37,673 bases of DNA from an uncultured Ruminococcus sp. (GCF_902762735.1 NZ_CACWPP010000023.1:1-37673), one strand, 5' to 3'. Positions 13,082-21,962 are shown, counted from the stretch's first letter. Notes: a model not told the origin generated them from the sequence alone. A program made the numbers and translations.

Positions 13082-14798
13082 GGTCTACGAACACGCTTGC
13101 CGTGCTGTAAACGGCGAAGTCGTAGCAGGCGAACTCCATGTGCTTGCCTGTCAGCGTCACCTGAACGACCTTGAACGGCAGGACACCGAGGAATTCCCGT
13201 ACTACTGGGACGAGGGCGAAGCCTCCCGCATAATTAACTATGCGGAAACGCTGACGATCGCTGAGGGCGAGAGCCCACGCCCTGTGCGGCTCATCGAGGA
13301 GCAGGCTTTTGATCTGGGCTGTACTTTCGGGTGGAAGAAATGCGTCAACGGCGCAAGACGCTTCCGCAGGCGATACAAGTCCGAGGCCAGGCAGAACGGC
13401 AAGTCCTTCGAGAACGGTATCATGGGTACCTATATAGCAGGCTTCGGCGGATATAACTACGGCAAGCTATTTACCGTAGCCACAAAACAGCGGCAGGCAA
13501 AGATAGTCTGGGAAGAAATGGCGAAGTTTATCCGCGCTGACCCTGATCTGGGTGAGTTTTTTGAGATCAAAGAGTACAAGCTGATGATACGAGCATTGGC
13601 AACGCTCTGCACCATCGAAGCTCTTTCCCAGGAGGCAGGTCTTGACGACGGCTTCCGTGCTATTTTGGCCAGTATTGATGAGATACATCAGCACCGTGAC
13701 AACGGCATATACAAGGCGCTGTACAACGGTACCAAGAAACTCAAGGAAACTCTGATCTCGATGATAACTACAAGGGGCTTTGACCTCAACAGTTTCTGCA
13801 AGGAGTTTGACGACTATGCGGTAGCTGTGCTTCGGGGTCTGGTGTCAGCTGAGGATCTGTTTGTAGACATCTTTGCGCCCGACGAGTCAGACAGCACATG
13901 GGATATTGAGGCGGCAAAAAAAGCTAATCCGCTGCTCTACCGTGATGCCGAAGCATGGGAGACCTTTAAGCAGGATATGCAGACCGCCAAGGATATGGGC
14001 GGCAGTGAGGAACAGGATTTCATAGTCAAAAGCCTAAACCGCTGGTCCAGGGATACATCGAGGACGTTTATATCTCCCGATATTCTGACAAAGTGCCTAG
14101 CCGTCAGAAAACTGGAGAGATACCGTGGCCAGACCTGCACCGTCGGGCTTGACCTTTCCAGTGGCGGCGACCTTGTAAGTTTTGCCTTTGACTTTGATGA
14201 CGATGAGCCTGACAGCGGCTATTTTTACAGCCACAGCTTTATGCCCAGGGGCAGGCTTGCCGAGCATATCCAGTCGGACATAGCACCCTATGATCTGTGG
14301 TCGCAAAAAGGTCTGCTGACCGTCACAGGCGGTGAATCAGACTTTAAAAATGACTACAAGTTTATCATCAAAAAGCTGGCAGAGCTGAAAACTGAGTATG
14401 AGCTGAATTTTGCGGCTATCGGCATAGACCCTCACAACGCTGATGGTATCATCGCAGACCTGGAGCAGTTCGGCTGTCCGATCATCGTGGTGACACAGTC
14501 TGCTAGAAACCTTAATGACGCCACCGTTGACATACAGCTGCAAGCGAAGTCGGGCAAGCTGACCATGGATAAGGATAACGAACTGCTGATCTTTAGCTTT
14601 AACAATGCCGAAGTAGTAAAAAACAGCTTCGGCGAGATAAAGATAGACAAAAAGGACGGCAAGCGCCGCAGAAGGATAGACCCCTGTGATGCCTGCGTGG
14701 ACGCCCGTTTTGTAAAAATTACCCTGAAAAAGCAGGAAGCTCCCGTGGACTACCAGAAGTCACTGGACGACTACCTGGCACTCATGGGCGTGGAATGA
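13074..14798 (+). CDS. Terminase large subunit
   Basis: 574 aa. ATPase: Walker A SEARQNGKS (103-111), Walker B IDE (201-203) following a hydrophobic strand. RNase H-like nuclease: D360 (TVGLDLSSGGD), further acidic residues around IGIDPHNAD and DACVDA near the end. This is a Terminase_1/P27-partner type motor that pumps DNA into the prohead and cuts it. It starts inside the last codons of terS, so translation is coupled. Length is normal for the family. Confidence 0.92.
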   Translation: MDRVYEHACRAVNGEVVAGELHVLACQRHLNDLERQDTEEFPYYWDEGEASRIINYAETLTIAEGESPRPVRLIEEQAFDLGCTFGWKKCVNGARRFRRRYKSEARQNGKSFENGIMGTYIAGFGGYNYGKLFTVATKQRQAKIVWEEMAKFIRADPDLGEFFEIKEYKLMIRALATLCTIEALSQEAGLDDGFRAILASIDEIHQHRDNGIYKALYNGTKKLKETLISMITTRGFDLNSFCKEFDDYAVAVLRGLVSAEDLFVDIFAPDESDSTWDIEAAKKANPLLYRDAEAWETFKQDMQTAKDMGGSEEQDFIVKSLNRWSRDTSRTFISPDILTKCLAVRKLERYRGQTCTVGLDLSSGGDLVSFAFDFDDDEPDSGYFYSHSFMPRGRLAEHIQSDIAPYDLWSQKGLLTVTGGESDFKNDYKFIIKKLAELKTEYELNFAAIGIDPHNADGIIADLEQFGCPIIVVTQSARNLNDATVDIQLQAKSGKLTMDKDNELLIFSFNNAEVVKNSFGEIKIDKKDGKRRRRIDPCDACVDARFVKITLKKQEAPVDYQKSLDDYLALMGVE

Positions 14799-14809
14799 GG
14801 TGATAAGAC

Positions 14810-16069
14810 ATGAGATTATCGAAAAGAGTATCACTGGCCTGGCAGATACTCAAAGGCAGCAGAGTTGAGAACATTGAGCTCAACAACCTGCTTGATTTCC
14901 TTGGGATAGACAGGACCCTGAAAGGCGGGGCGCTGGCTGAGGCCACATACTTCACCTGCCTGAAAGTGCTGGGGGAGAGTCTGGGCAAGCTTCCGCTGAA
15001 GCTTATGCGGCATGACAACAATGAGGGTGTGGTGGCTGAACGCAGACACCCGCTGTATCATGTACTGCATGACCGCCCGAACCCGTATATGAGTGCGGCT
15101 ATCTTTTGGTGTACCATGGAACGCCTGCGCAAGCATTACGGCAACAGCTATGCACTGATAGACGGCTATCCCAGGGATACAAAGCTGTGGATACTTGACC
15201 CGTCACGCATGGAGGTATGGTATGATGATGCCTGCCTGCTCAAAGATGCGCCCGACGTCTGGTATATCTACTCGGGCGAAGACGGCAACATTCACAGGTT
15301 CTGCAATGCGGAAATACTGCATTTCAAATCTTCCAACACGCTGGACGGTTTGGTCGGCAAGCCTGTGCGGGAAACCCTGGCTGAGAATATCGACGGTGCC
15401 CGAAAGGCACAAAAACTGCTGAACAAGCTGTACGAGTCGGGTTTTACGGCAAAAGCGGTGCTGCAGTACACCTCTGACCTTAACCCCGAGAGCGAAGCAA
15501 AGTACCTGAAAATGATAGAGCGGTACATGACCGGCGATTTGAAGTCAGACAGTATCGAGAACATCATACCGCTGTCCTACGGTTCGACCTTGACACCGCT
15601 TAACATGAAGCTGTCCGACAGCCAGTACCTGGAGGTGAAGCAGTACTCAGCCGTACAGATCGCTTCTGCCTTCGGCATAAAGCCCACGCAGATAGGCGAC
15701 TATACAAAATCCAGCTATGCAAGTGCAGAGGCACAGCAGCTGGATTTTTATATCTCCACAATGCTGTTCAGCATTAAACAGTATGAAGAAGAACTGACCG
15801 AGAAACTGCTGACCGATACGGACAGGCGAAACGGCCTGCACTTTAAGTTTAACGTGTCGGTTGTACTGAGGGCAGACCAGGAAACGCAGATGAGGACGCT
15901 GACATCGGCTGTGACCAACGGGGTATACACTCCCAACGAGGCAAGGCGCCTGCTTGACCTTCCTGACAGGGAGGGGGGCGACCAGCTATATGTCAACGGC
16001 AATGTTATCCCGCTGAGCAAGGCGGGTATACAGTATATGAGCGGAGGAGGTGAGAATGATGGAGCTTAA
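14810..16069 (+). CDS. Portal protein, HK97 family
   Basis: 419 aa, the family's normal size. Characteristic segments are an N-terminal YFTCLKVLGESLGKLPLKL, HPLYHVLHDRPNPYMSAA and, in the C-terminal half, IASAFGIKPTQIGDYTKSSYAS. It forms the dodecameric ring at one capsid vertex for DNA entry and tail attachment. GAGGTGATAAGAC precedes the ATG. Its last codons overlap the protease gene. Confidence 0.92.
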   Translation: MRLSKRVSLAWQILKGSRVENIELNNLLDFLGIDRTLKGGALAEATYFTCLKVLGESLGKLPLKLMRHDNNEGVVAERRHPLYHVLHDRPNPYMSAAIFWCTMERLRKHYGNSYALIDGYPRDTKLWILDPSRMEVWYDDACLLKDAPDVWYIYSGEDGNIHRFCNAEILHFKSSNTLDGLVGKPVRETLAENIDGARKAQKLLNKLYESGFTAKAVLQYTSDLNPESEAKYLKMIERYMTGDLKSDSIENIIPLSYGSTLTPLNMKLSDSQYLEVKQYSAVQIASAFGIKPTQIGDYTKSSYASAEAQQLDFYISTMLFSIKQYEEELTEKLLTDTDRRNGLHFKFNVSVVLRADQETQMRTLTSAVTNGVYTPNEARRLLDLPDREGGDQLYVNGNVIPLSKAGIQYMSGGGENDGA

Positions 16070-16817
16070 CACCATAATCAAAGCGGGCAGACTTGGCAGC
16101 AACACCGTTACTGAGGAAGATCTGAAAGCTATCAACAGCTTTGCGCTGAAGGAGCTGACAGCGGACGACGTTTTCACGTTTAAGATCAAGGCGGCTGACA
16201 ACTCCACCGACGACCGCAACCTGGAACCTTTCACACTGAACGCTCTTAGGCAGCTCAAAAAGCTGTATGTGGGCAGAACGGTCGGCAAAGACCACAAGGT
16301 CAGCGCAGATGTGCAGTGCGCAAGGATATACGCCACAGATTTGACCGAAAGCGAGAAGATCAACGGAGTTAACGGCGAGAAGGTCTATGACCTGGTATGC
16401 AAGTGCTATATGGCACGAACCGCTGAAAATGCAGGTCTTATCTCTGAGATAGAGGCAGGTATCAAGCGGGAGGTGAGCACCTCTTGTCGTGTGAGCAAGG
16501 CGCTTTGCAGTATATGCGGTACAGACCTGACAAAAAAGTACTGCCGTCATCTCCCCGGGGAGACTTACAACGGCAAGATCTGTTACCGTGTGCTGGACGA
16601 GGTAAAGGACGCTTACGAGCTCAGCTTTGTAGCAGTACCTGCACAGCCTCAGGCAGGCACGTTTAAGGGGCTCGCTGCCAAGAACGAGGAATTGCCCGTC
16701 GAGGACAAGAAAACATCTGAGAAAGAAGCTGTGTGCGCTCAGCACAAGCTTGCATACGCTATAGCTCAGGCGGAAATATTTATGATGACAGAAAGTGAGG
16801 AAAAAGACCATGAATGA
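16056..16817 (+). CDS. Prohead maturation protease with inserted Cys finger
   Basis: 253 aa from the ATG at 16056 (GGAGGAGGTGAGA before it; the in-frame GTG at 16050 is too close). The pattern of HK97-type serine proteases is seen: H80 in GKDHK, serines 141/143 in EVSTSCRVSK, and the later strand YELSFVAVPAQPQ. An insert with C151, C154, C163 and H165 (CSICG ... YCRHLPG) looks like a zinc finger, which the HK97 enzyme lacks. It would cleave capsid scaffold (delta) domains. It sits between portal and capsid genes as expected. Confidence 0.8.
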   Translation: MMELNTIIKAGRLGSNTVTEEDLKAINSFALKELTADDVFTFKIKAADNSTDDRNLEPFTLNALRQLKKLYVGRTVGKDHKVSADVQCARIYATDLTESEKINGVNGEKVYDLVCKCYMARTAENAGLISEIEAGIKREVSTSCRVSKALCSICGTDLTKKYCRHLPGETYNGKICYRVLDEVKDAYELSFVAVPAQPQAGTFKGLAAKNEELPVEDKKTSEKEAVCAQHKLAYAIAQAEIFMMTESEEKDHE

Positions 16818-17979
16818 ACAGATGAAGGACCTGCTGGCAAGAATGGAAAGTGTTATGGCGCTTGCCAAGGACTACATGGAGGGCGAGAATAAGGACATCG
16901 AAAAGGCAAACGAGAAGATGGACGAGTACAACACCCTCAAAGCTGAGTACGATACTCAGAAGCGTATCTATGAGGCTGACAAAGCAGAAGCTGCTGAAAA
17001 GGCTGACAAGCAGATAGCAGACAGGAAGGCCAAGGATCAGGAAGCCGAGGCTGTAAAGAAGTTTGCAGATGCAGCAAGAGCAGGCTTTCCCAGAAACCAG
17101 AAGGATATGAGCGAGGGTTCCGACGCCGACGGCGGCTACACCGTGCCCGAAGACATCGTCACCCGTATCGAGCACCTGAGAGATGCTAAGTACTCTCTCA
17201 GACAGGATGTGACTGTTACCCCCGTAAAGACCAAGTCGGGCAGACGTACTATCAAGCAGAGATCTCAGCAGACAGGTTTTACGAGTGTTGCTGAGGCAGG
17301 CAAGATCGGTAAGAAGAACACGCCTCAGTATACAGTTCTCAACTATGATGTGGAAAAGTATGCGGGCTACTTCGCAGTTACTGATGAACTGCTGGAGGAC
17401 AGCGATGCGAACATCACCGCAGAACTGACAGCATGGATAGCCGATGAGGCAAGGGTAACTGATAACAAGCTGATACTGGCTGAGATAGCAGCAGAGTGGA
17501 GCACTCTCACCGACTTCAAGGACATCAAGGGCATCAAGACAGCACTGAACAAGACCCTCGGTCAGGCTTTCAAGCCTACCAGTGCTATTTATACCAACGA
17601 CGACGGTCTGAACTGGCTGGACAACCTTGACGACGGTGTGGGCAGACCTCTGCTCAATCCCGACCCCACAGCACCTGCCACGCTGAGGCTGCGCTGCGGT
17701 GCGACCACAGTACCTATCCGTGTAATCCCTACCACTGACCTGCCTAACTTGACAGGCGCGGCTAGCGGCAAGACCAGGGTGCCTTTTATCATCGGCGACA
17801 TGAAGGAGGCTGTCAGCCTGTTTGACCGTAAGCAGATCACCATCAAGTCCAGTGATGTGGCAGCCACTACTGCTATCAACGCTTTTGAGCAGGATATGAC
17901 CCTGATGAGGGCTATCGAGCGTCTTGACGTTGTTGCAAGAGATACTGCTGCACTGGTCAACGGCTACATCGACATCTAA
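16810..17979 (+). CDS. Major capsid protein, HK97 fold
   Basis: 389 aa from the ATG at 16810, with GTGAGG about 8 bases before. Residues 1-~95 are a charged coiled coil (delta-type scaffold), then DADGGYTVPEDIVTRI marks the start of the mature shell domain, as in HK97-like capsids. Cleavage by the upstream protease is expected near the R/N-rich border (ARAGFPRNQKDM). The C-terminal part has the usual FIIGDMKEAVSLFDR. Overlap with the protease gene is 8 bases. Confidence 0.92.
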   Translation: MNEQMKDLLARMESVMALAKDYMEGENKDIEKANEKMDEYNTLKAEYDTQKRIYEADKAEAAEKADKQIADRKAKDQEAEAVKKFADAARAGFPRNQKDMSEGSDADGGYTVPEDIVTRIEHLRDAKYSLRQDVTVTPVKTKSGRRTIKQRSQQTGFTSVAEAGKIGKKNTPQYTVLNYDVEKYAGYFAVTDELLEDSDANITAELTAWIADEARVTDNKLILAEIAAEWSTLTDFKDIKGIKTALNKTLGQAFKPTSAIYTNDDGLNWLDNLDDGVGRPLLNPDPTAPATLRLRCGATTVPIRVIPTTDLPNLTGAASGKTRVPFIIGDMKEAVSLFDRKQITIKSSDVAATTAINAFEQDMTLMRAIERLDVVARDTAALVNGYIDI

Positions 17980-17992
17980 GGAGTGAGTAAGC

Positions 17993-18280
17993 ATGGCAGT
18001 AATAACGGCATACGACTTGCAGGGACATCTTGGCATTGATGTGGTCGATGAGCAGATAACCACCAATCTGGAGCGTGCTGTAAATGCCGCCTGCCGTTGG
18101 CTGCCTGCGGCAGTAGGCAGTAACTATGAGGACAACGACCCCCGTGTGGTAGAGCTTGCGCTGATAACTGCGGCGGACTTTTACGATAACCGTGGGCTTA
18201 GCGGCACACCCGGGGCGACCGTCCGCAAGCTGGCAAGAGACCTTGCCATGCAGCTGAGGGTAGAGGGGGCGGAACTGTAA
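17993..18280 (+). CDS. Head-tail connector (gp6-like)
   Basis: 95 aa. ITAYDLQGHLGID and the later VELALITAADFYDNRGL match the small helical connector proteins (HK97 gp6/SPP1 gp15 type) that sit under the portal. AAGGAGTGAGTAAGC precedes the ATG. The stop overlaps the next start (TAATG). Confidence 0.8.
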   Translation: MAVITAYDLQGHLGIDVVDEQITTNLERAVNAACRWLPAAVGSNYEDNDPRVVELALITAADFYDNRGLSGTPGATVRKLARDLAMQLRVEGAEL

Positions 18281-18612
18281 TGGCTAAACACATCTACGAC
18301 AAACCTGTTGTACTGCAAAAATACGACGATGAGACCGACAGCTATCTGCCCGAACGTCTGCCCACACTGCACGCACATATCAACACCGCTTACTTTACCA
18401 CCGAAAAGTACGAGGGCAAGGCTATGCAGGACGATGCAGCGATGGATTTTTACTTCCGCTACTTTCCCGCCCTGCTCAATGTCGTCAAAAAGCCTCAGCT
18501 GTATCGTCTGATGTGGGGTGACGATGCCTACGACCTCGTGGGCGGTGACGACTTCCAGCTACAGCACAAGGAGATACGTCTGAGAGGGGTGATCGCTAAT
18601 GGCGGACGATAG
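18280..18612 (+). CDS. Head closure protein
   Basis: 110 aa. Position after the connector, size and beta-rich makeup (KPVVLQKYDDETDSYLPE, LYRLMWGDDAYDLVGG) fit SPP1 gp16-like or joining proteins that close the head after packaging. Assigned mainly by order. It overlaps the next gene by 14 bases. Confidence 0.65.
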   Translation: MAKHIYDKPVVLQKYDDETDSYLPERLPTLHAHINTAYFTTEKYEGKAMQDDAAMDFYFRYFPALLNVVKKPQLYRLMWGDDAYDLVGGDDFQLQHKEIRLRGVIANGGR

Positions 18613-19009
18613 CGTATATGGTCAGCTGGCAGCGATCTTTGATGACGTGGGCAAGACGTGCAGCAAGGAAAGCAAGAAAACCCTCCGCAAACACGCCAAC
18701 GCTCTGAAACGTAAGATACAGCGGGACTCACCGAAGAAAAAAGGCGACTATGCCAAAGGCTGGGCGGCAAAAGTCGAGCACGAAAGCGAGTTTGATCTGG
18801 CAATGGTGGTAAGGAATACCGCCAAGCCTACAATGCCGCACTTGCTGGAAAACTCCCACATCATAAGGGTGCGAAAAGGCAAAAAAGGCGGCTATGCTAT
18901 AGTTTCCAGTGAGAAAAAGCAGAGGACAGAAGCCCGACCGCATATCCTGAAAAATGCGGAAGAAGAGATACAGGCATTTTATGACGAGCTGAAAGGGGGC
19001 GGCGTATGA
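18599..19009 (+). CDS. HK97 gp10-like tail completion protein
   Basis: 136 aa. SPKKKGDYAKGWAAKV followed by a beta stretch and LLENSHIIRVRKG, TEARPHILKNAEE is the typical HK97_gp10 pattern (RDSP...GxLxxGW, and PHIxPA-like end). It joins head and tail. Overlaps with both neighbours show one tightly packed operon. Confidence 0.85.
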   Translation: MADDSVYGQLAAIFDDVGKTCSKESKKTLRKHANALKRKIQRDSPKKKGDYAKGWAAKVEHESEFDLAMVVRNTAKPTMPHLLENSHIIRVRKGKKGGYAIVSSEKKQRTEARPHILKNAEEEIQAFYDELKGGGV

Positions 19010-19326
19010 GCTTTCAAAACTGCAAAGAGTTGCAGGACTTTATCAAGTCGGGTACAGGTCTGAGAGCTGTGTTTGTGGACAGCTGGGAAGGCACTATACA
19101 GCCGCCTTACATCGTCGTCAGCAAGATAAAGACAGAAACGCTGAAAGCTGATGACGAAGTCTATGTCAAGGATAGCCGCTACTATGTGTCCTTATTCGTA
19201 AAAAAGACCGATACCGAGACCACCGAACAGCTGGAAGAGCTGTTTGACAGCAACGAAATTATCTATGACACCGAGGTCTACTGGCTCAACGACCTGAGGC
19301 TGGAGTGCCATGAGTTTGAAGTTTAA
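19006..19326 (+). CDS. Tail terminator-like protein
   Basis: 106 aa. The position directly after the gp10-like gene, the size, and YIVVSKIKTETLKADDEVYV followed by YYVSLFVKK fit tail terminator/neck proteins, which cap the tail tube and fix its length. Family assignment is by order and length rather than a clear motif. Start in an ATGA overlap. Confidence 0.65.
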   Translation: MSFQNCKELQDFIKSGTGLRAVFVDSWEGTIQPPYIVVSKIKTETLKADDEVYVKDSRYYVSLFVKKTDTETTEQLEELFDSNEIIYDTEVYWLNDLRLECHEFEV

Positions 19327-19346
19327 AGACAGGAGTGATATATTTT

Positions 19347-19982
19347 ATGGCTAAGCATGATAAAAACCTGATAAAGTATGGTATCAAGAACATCAGGATC
19401 TTTCCTATCACCGGCATTGATCTGAGCAAGACCGACGGATCTGCATATACATACAGTACACCTTTTCCGCTTCCCGGTGCGCAGACACTCAATCTGCCGT
19501 CAAACTGGGCAAGCAATACTGTTTTCGCCGATGACGGTCCCTACGCTGAGCAGAAAGCAAATCTGGGATACGAAGGTTCTCAGACGCATGTTATGCTGAC
19601 AGAGCAGTTCGAGGAAGAGATCCTCGGCGACGTGAACGGTCAGGAAAACGCAGACGTTATTCCCAAGGACTACGGCATGGCTTTTGAGTTCAGCGGTGAC
19701 AAGAACAAGGGCAGATGCTTCTTGTATCATGTCAGCCTGACAAAGCGCCCGGACATCATACACAACACCAAGAGCAACAGTCTGAGCGTAGACAGCGATA
19801 CCATGAACATCATCGCCAAGCCTCGTCTTGACACCCATGACGTCAAAGTCAAGGTGTACCCCGGGGATGCACTGTATGATACTATCCTTACTACTCCCCC
19901 CAACCCCGTTGAGAGAGCACAGGCGGAAACGGACTCCACTGAGGGGACGCAGGAGGAAACAGACCCCGATTCTAAGCCTTAA
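19347..19982 (+). CDS. Major tail (tube) protein, phi13 type
   Basis: 211 aa from the ATG at 19347 (GGAGTGATATATTTT upstream). The phi13-type order is visible: YGIKNIRIFPI, FPLPGAQTLNLPS, VIPKDYGMAFEF, and CFLYHVSLTKRPDI then SDTMNIIAKPR. It polymerises into the tail tube. An acidic Thr/Glu-rich C-terminal tail (AETDSTEGTQEETDPDS) follows the fold. A possible paralogue lies 150 bases downstream. Confidence 0.8.
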   Translation: MAKHDKNLIKYGIKNIRIFPITGIDLSKTDGSAYTYSTPFPLPGAQTLNLPSNWASNTVFADDGPYAEQKANLGYEGSQTHVMLTEQFEEEILGDVNGQENADVIPKDYGMAFEFSGDKNKGRCFLYHVSLTKRPDIIHNTKSNSLSVDSDTMNIIAKPRLDTHDVKVKVYPGDALYDTILTTPPNPVERAQAETDSTEGTQEETDPDSKP

Positions 19983-19997
19983 AGGAGGTAGAGCAGT

Positions 19998-20132
19998 ATG
20001 ACTATACTTGACGCATTAAAGCACCTTGCTGAGGCTATGGGTGCAGACGCTTCCGAGGCGGGCGATATTGCAGAGGCTATCGAAGTGATAGCAAAGGCTA
20101 AGGAGCAGGAGCAGGAGGGCGGTGAGCCCTGA
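19998..20132 (+). CDS. Small acidic protein between tail-tube-like genes
   Basis: 44 aa, MTILDALKHLAEAMGADASE onward, ending in a Lys/Glu/Gln-rich tail (AKAKEQEQEGGEP). It has an excellent AAAGGAGG eight bases before the ATG, and its stop overlaps the next start (TGATG). It is an Ala-rich helical protein with no recognised family. The strong ribosome site and the coupling support a real gene. Confidence 0.65.
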   Translation: MTILDALKHLAEAMGADASEAGDIAEAIEVIAKAKEQEQEGGEP

Positions 20133-20668
20133 TGCCCCGATACTACACGGGATTTCGGAATTTTTTGTACAAGGTAGGCAGAGGCGAGTTAAAGCCACTC
20201 TACGGCGCACAAAAAATATCTTTTAAGCAGCAGACAGTGCCCCGCTCCCTGACCGTAAGAGTGGGGGCGGGAGCGCTGAACTACAGCGAGAACATCGAGG
20301 CAGGAAAGCTCGCAGACCTGGATATAGTACAGCTGCCTGTGTCTTTCCTGGTAGACGTTCTCGGTTATACTCTTACAGCCGGTAACGTACTTGTGGAAAA
20401 TGCACAGTATAAACCTGTGCATTTTTCGCTGTTCTATGAACAGCAGACCGACACAGAGCCTGTGCGCACACAGGTCTTTGACGTGTGCTGTGTACGGCCT
20501 GATTTTGATGTGACGACCATGACAAACAGACCGTCGGTAGACATCAAAAAATTAAAGCTGATAATAAATGCAGATGTTCGCAGTACGTCTGCAAACCTCA
20601 GGACTATAAGCCGTGAGGACAATGCAGAACTTTTTGACACTTGGTTCGGGGAGGCGAGTACATCATGA
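20132..20668 (+). CDS. Second tail-tube-like protein
   Basis: 178 aa. Segments follow the same order as in the upstream major tail protein: a YGAQKISFKQQ strand, a central acidic stretch, and at the end VCCVRPDFDVTTMTNRPSVDIKKLKLIINADV, matching LTKRPDIIHNTKSNSLSVDSDTMNIIAKPR in layout. Similarity is visible but low, so homology is inferred. It could be a minor tube subunit, a cap or an alternative tube protein. It overlaps the chaperone by four bases. Confidence 0.5.
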   Translation: MPRYYTGFRNFLYKVGRGELKPLYGAQKISFKQQTVPRSLTVRVGAGALNYSENIEAGKLADLDIVQLPVSFLVDVLGYTLTAGNVLVENAQYKPVHFSLFYEQQTDTEPVRTQVFDVCCVRPDFDVTTMTNRPSVDIKKLKLIINADVRSTSANLRTISREDNAELFDTWFGEASTS

Positions 20669-21180
20669 CGGGCAGCGTAAAACTAGGGCGTGATAAAGTA
20701 CAGCTCAAAGCCTCTGCGGGGGTGCTGGTGCTGTACAAGTCGCAGTTCGGCTGCGACTACATCGAGGACAGCAAAGCCATTTTTGACGACGATAAAAAAC
20801 TGGACATAGAGCAGTATATCCAGACAGGCTATCGCTTGCTGTGGTGTATGGCAAAAATGGCTGACCCTGACATACTCCCGCCCGATGAATGGGCGGAGAG
20901 CCTGGGAGAGTTTGACCTTGAAGAACCCCTGAAGAAGGCGCAGAAGCTGTATTCAGAAAGTCTGAACTTTGCACAAAAGATACAGAACGCCACCGAGGAC
21001 AGCGAGGAGCTGACAGCGGAAAAGCTGATAGCCTACTCTGCCCTGTGTGGCATGACCCTTGCAGACCTTGACCGTCTGCCCCTGCCTATGGTGCTGGAAA
21101 GCATATATGAGTATGTGCGCCTGAGATATGGCGAGGGTGAGGAACGTGCAGCGACTCAGGCAGACTATGATAACTTTTAG
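20665..21180 (+). CDS. Tail assembly chaperone-like protein
   Basis: 171 aa from the ATG at 20665 in an ATGA overlap, with GGGGAGGCGAG upstream. Place in the order (between tube and tape measure), acidic helical makeup (DPDILPPDEWAESLGEFDLEE, ENATEDSEELT) and length fit siphoviral G-type chaperones. These often make a second, frameshifted GT product. Here the frame ends at TAG next to a terminator, and no convincing slippery site is seen. Any GT partner may have been displaced by the inserted island. Confidence 0.65.
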   Translation: MTGSVKLGRDKVQLKASAGVLVLYKSQFGCDYIEDSKAIFDDDKKLDIEQYIQTGYRLLWCMAKMADPDILPPDEWAESLGEFDLEEPLKKAQKLYSESLNFAQKIQNATEDSEELTAEKLIAYSALCGMTLADLDRLPLPMVLESIYEYVRLRYGEGEERAATQADYDNF

Positions 21181-21187
21181 GCACAAT

Positions 21188-21220
21188 AAAGCCCCCGCAG
21201 GTGCGAGGGCTTTGTTTGTT
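21188..21220 (+). terminator. Intrinsic terminator after the chaperone gene
   Basis: AAAGCCC, an inner CGC/GCG stem and GGGCTTT (21188-21213) are followed by GTTTGTTTA. It is placed to stop or reduce rightward transcription before the island, and it also lies just beyond hicB. Confidence 0.7.
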
Positions 21221-21621
21221 TAGTCGTTGATATTCAATTCCTGCATAAGGGCTTTTTGCAAAACTGCGGAAAAGTTGATACCCGCCTTTTCGGAAAGGGT
21301 GTTGAGCCAGTTGGGGATAGTCAGAGTTTTCTTGACTGCTTTATTATCGAAAAACTTGCGGTATTCGACAGTGTCACATCCGACCAGCGAAGCTATTTCG
21401 TTATCGGCAAGGCTGATACTGCGTATAGGTGTGGGCGGAGCGATCTCTTTGCCGTCCTCTTCCAGACCGTAGAGCGTAAGATTGAGAACATCTTCTGCCA
21501 TTTTCAAAGCCTCTTCCAGAGTATCGCCCTGAGTATAGCAGCCTTCCAGATCGGGAAATACTACGGAATAGCCGCCCTCTTTTTCAGCTGTAAAGACCGC
21601 AGGATAAACGTATTTAGCCAT
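21220..21621 (-). CDS. HicB-like antitoxin
   Basis: 133 aa. The N-terminal partial RNase H-like HicB domain is clear (YPAVFTAEKEGGYSVVFPDLEGCYTQGDTLEEAL). The C-terminal ~40 residues (TIPNWLNTLSEKAGINFSAVLQKAL) form a ribbon-helix-helix DNA-binding domain. It neutralises HicA and represses the pair. AAGGAGGTATTATC precedes the ATG. It lies downstream of hicA in the same leftward operon, the usual HicAB order. Confidence 0.92.
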   Translation of the reverse strand: MAKYVYPAVFTAEKEGGYSVVFPDLEGCYTQGDTLEEALKMAEDVLNLTLYGLEEDGKEIAPPTPIRSISLADNEIASLVGCDTVEYRKFFDNKAVKKTLTIPNWLNTLSEKAGINFSAVLQKALMQELNIND

Positions 21622-21668
21622 GATAATACCTCCTTGTAAGTTTTATATGAAAGCGGGGTAAACAGGGC

Positions 21669-21854
21669 TTATTCAAGCCCTGCGTCCCTTTTGATGTTTT
21701 TTAGCGTACCGCTTGCTACCTCTTGTCCCTTGTGACGACCTATCGAAAAGGTCTTGCCGGTTTGGGGGCTGAACCATTGTTCGTGGTTCGCGCCCTCTCT
21801 TACAAGGTAACAACCGTTCTTTTTCAGCAGCTTTTTCAGCTCGCTGTATTTCAT
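21669..21854 (-). CDS. HicA-like mRNA interferase toxin
   Basis: 61 aa. The dsRBD-like HicA fold is complete: YSELKKLLKKNGCYLVREGANHEQWF, with the catalytic H24, and FSIGRHKGQEVASGTLKNI. It cuts mRNAs independently of ribosomes in known systems. GGGGGAAAGTCA precedes the ATG. It is first in a leftward operon with hicB. The intact active-site residue suggests a working toxin. Confidence 0.92.
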   Translation of the reverse strand: MKYSELKKLLKKNGCYLVREGANHEQWFSPQTGKTFSIGRHKGQEVASGTLKNIKRDAGLE

Positions 21855-21879
21855 TGACTTTCCCCCTTTCTGTAATTAT

Positions 21880-21908
21880 ATTATAACACGTATTAATACG
21901 TATGTCAA
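21880..21908 (-). promoter_or_regulatory. hicAB promoter with palindromic operator
   Basis: Leftward TTGACA (21908-21903), 17 bases, TATAAT (21885-21880), both consensus. The spacer holds the perfect 14-base palindrome ACGTATTAATACGT (21888-21901), the probable HicB or HicAB operator for autoregulation. Confidence 0.85.
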
Positions 21909-21962
21909 CCCCTTTTGCAAAGAAATTTGTAAATCATTTGTGAACACAATCGAGGTGTAAAC

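Noticed and set aside
16780-18066. 428-codon leftward open frame across the capsid gene
   Set aside because: It is the exact opposite strand of a clear major capsid gene, has no ribosome site and no recognisable protein features; a shadow of biased codon use.
20641-21220. Programmed frameshift at the end of the chaperone gene
   Set aside because: No convincing slippery heptamer; the -1 frame only reads through a terminator hairpin for a few codons.
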